Part shown: positions 6,641 to 6,873 of the stretch, in pieces | Numbering within the stretch: position 1 is the first letter of the stretch | Layout: the number at the start of each line of letters is the position of its first letter | Source of the DNA: Bacteroidales bacterium | Lineage (GTDB): Bacteria; Bacteroidota; Bacteroidia; Bacteroidales; UBA7960 | NCBI GenBank assembly: GCA_007130545.1 | Contig: SLSG01000107.1 | Span: forward strand, 1 to 6,873 | Direction: 5' to 3' | DNA: 6,873 bases | Notes under the pieces: generated by a model | Databases searched by the model: none | What the model saw: the letters and a program-made list of their open reading frames with translations, nothing else | What the model was told of the DNA's origin: nothing | Made by a program: the position numbers and the translations under genes

Positions 6641-6666
6641 CGCACTCAAAAACCAACTAAACCATA

Positions 6667-6873
6667 ATGGAAGCAAAAAAAACACCAAAAGCTGATTTGG
6701 AAAGCAACAAGCGTATGTTCCTTCAGATAGGGATCGTGTTTGCGCTTGCTTGTGCCCTCCTGGCTTTTGAATGGAAGCAGTACGAGCGAACCGCGTTTGA
6801 CCTGGGTACGCTTGAAATGGATTTTATTGAGGAGGAGGAAATTCCGATTACCCGCCAGGAGCAGCCCCCACCA
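6667..6873 (+). CDS. tonB: TonB energy transducer, N-terminus (3' partial)
   Basis: This is the first 69 codons of a probable TonB, the inner-membrane protein that couples proton motive force to outer-membrane TonB-dependent receptors. It reads MEAKKTPKADLESNKRMFL, then one membrane anchor helix at about residues 17-35. An acidic stretch IEEEEIP follows, then ITRQEQPPP, where the proline-rich periplasmic spacer begins. This pattern, including the IPITRQE block before the prolines, is characteristic of Bacteroidota TonB. The C-terminal receptor-binding domain lies beyond the window, so intactness cannot be judged. The ATG at 6667 gives a short charged cytoplasmic tail followed by the helix, as expected. 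It is 38 nt downstream of the VanZ gene and has its own candidate promoter. Confidence 0.88.
   Translation, partial: MEAKKTPKADLESNKRMFLQIGIVFALACALLAFEWKQYERTAFDLGTLEMDFIEEEEIPITRQEQPPP

Overview
The window holds most of a SUF-type iron-sulfur cluster assembly operon, all on the + strand, followed by a short housekeeping run. The likely source is a Bacteroidota bacterium, probably Bacteroidales-like. Three things point there: the gene order, starts that mostly lack a strong Shine-Dalgarno and often sit behind A-rich leaders, and TAnnTTTG-like -7 elements in the gcvH and tonB upstream regions. The TonB N-terminus (one membrane helix, an acidic stretch, then IPITRQE and prolines) is also typical of that phylum. 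The taxonomic call is inference; no rRNA is present.

Layout: sufB (3-914, 5' end cut off by the window), sufC (1006-1770), sufD (1786-3204), sufS (3215-4435), a gene for an unnamed four-helix membrane protein (4451-4924), sufE (4972-5403), a DUF59/MIP18-family sufT-like gene (5414-5734), gcvH (5825-6205), a VanZ-family gene (6248-6628) and the start of tonB (6667-6873, cut off at the 3' end). Gaps inside the suf block are 10-47 nt, except for 91 nt between sufB and sufC. No gap exceeds 100 nt. I see no RNA gene, mobile element, CRISPR array or broken gene.

How the genes work together: SufS takes sulfur from cysteine as a persulfide on Cys364, and SufE accepts it on Cys51. SufE passes it to the SufB-SufC-SufD scaffold, where SufC ATP hydrolysis drives cluster assembly at the SufB/SufD interface. 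The residues known to matter in the E. coli proteins are present: SufB Cys405 and Glu434 equivalents, the SufD His360 equivalent, SufS His123/Lys226/Cys364 and SufE Cys51. The DUF59 protein probably helps mature client Fe-S proteins. GcvH carries lipoate made by the Fe-S enzyme LipA, so its place after the suf genes is biochemically sensible.

Most of the window is a well-known system. The less explained parts are the membrane protein inside the operon, a cysteine-rich tail on SufD, a 50-bp nested inverted repeat between sufT and gcvH that overlaps a candidate -7 element, and the A-rich sufB-sufC spacer.
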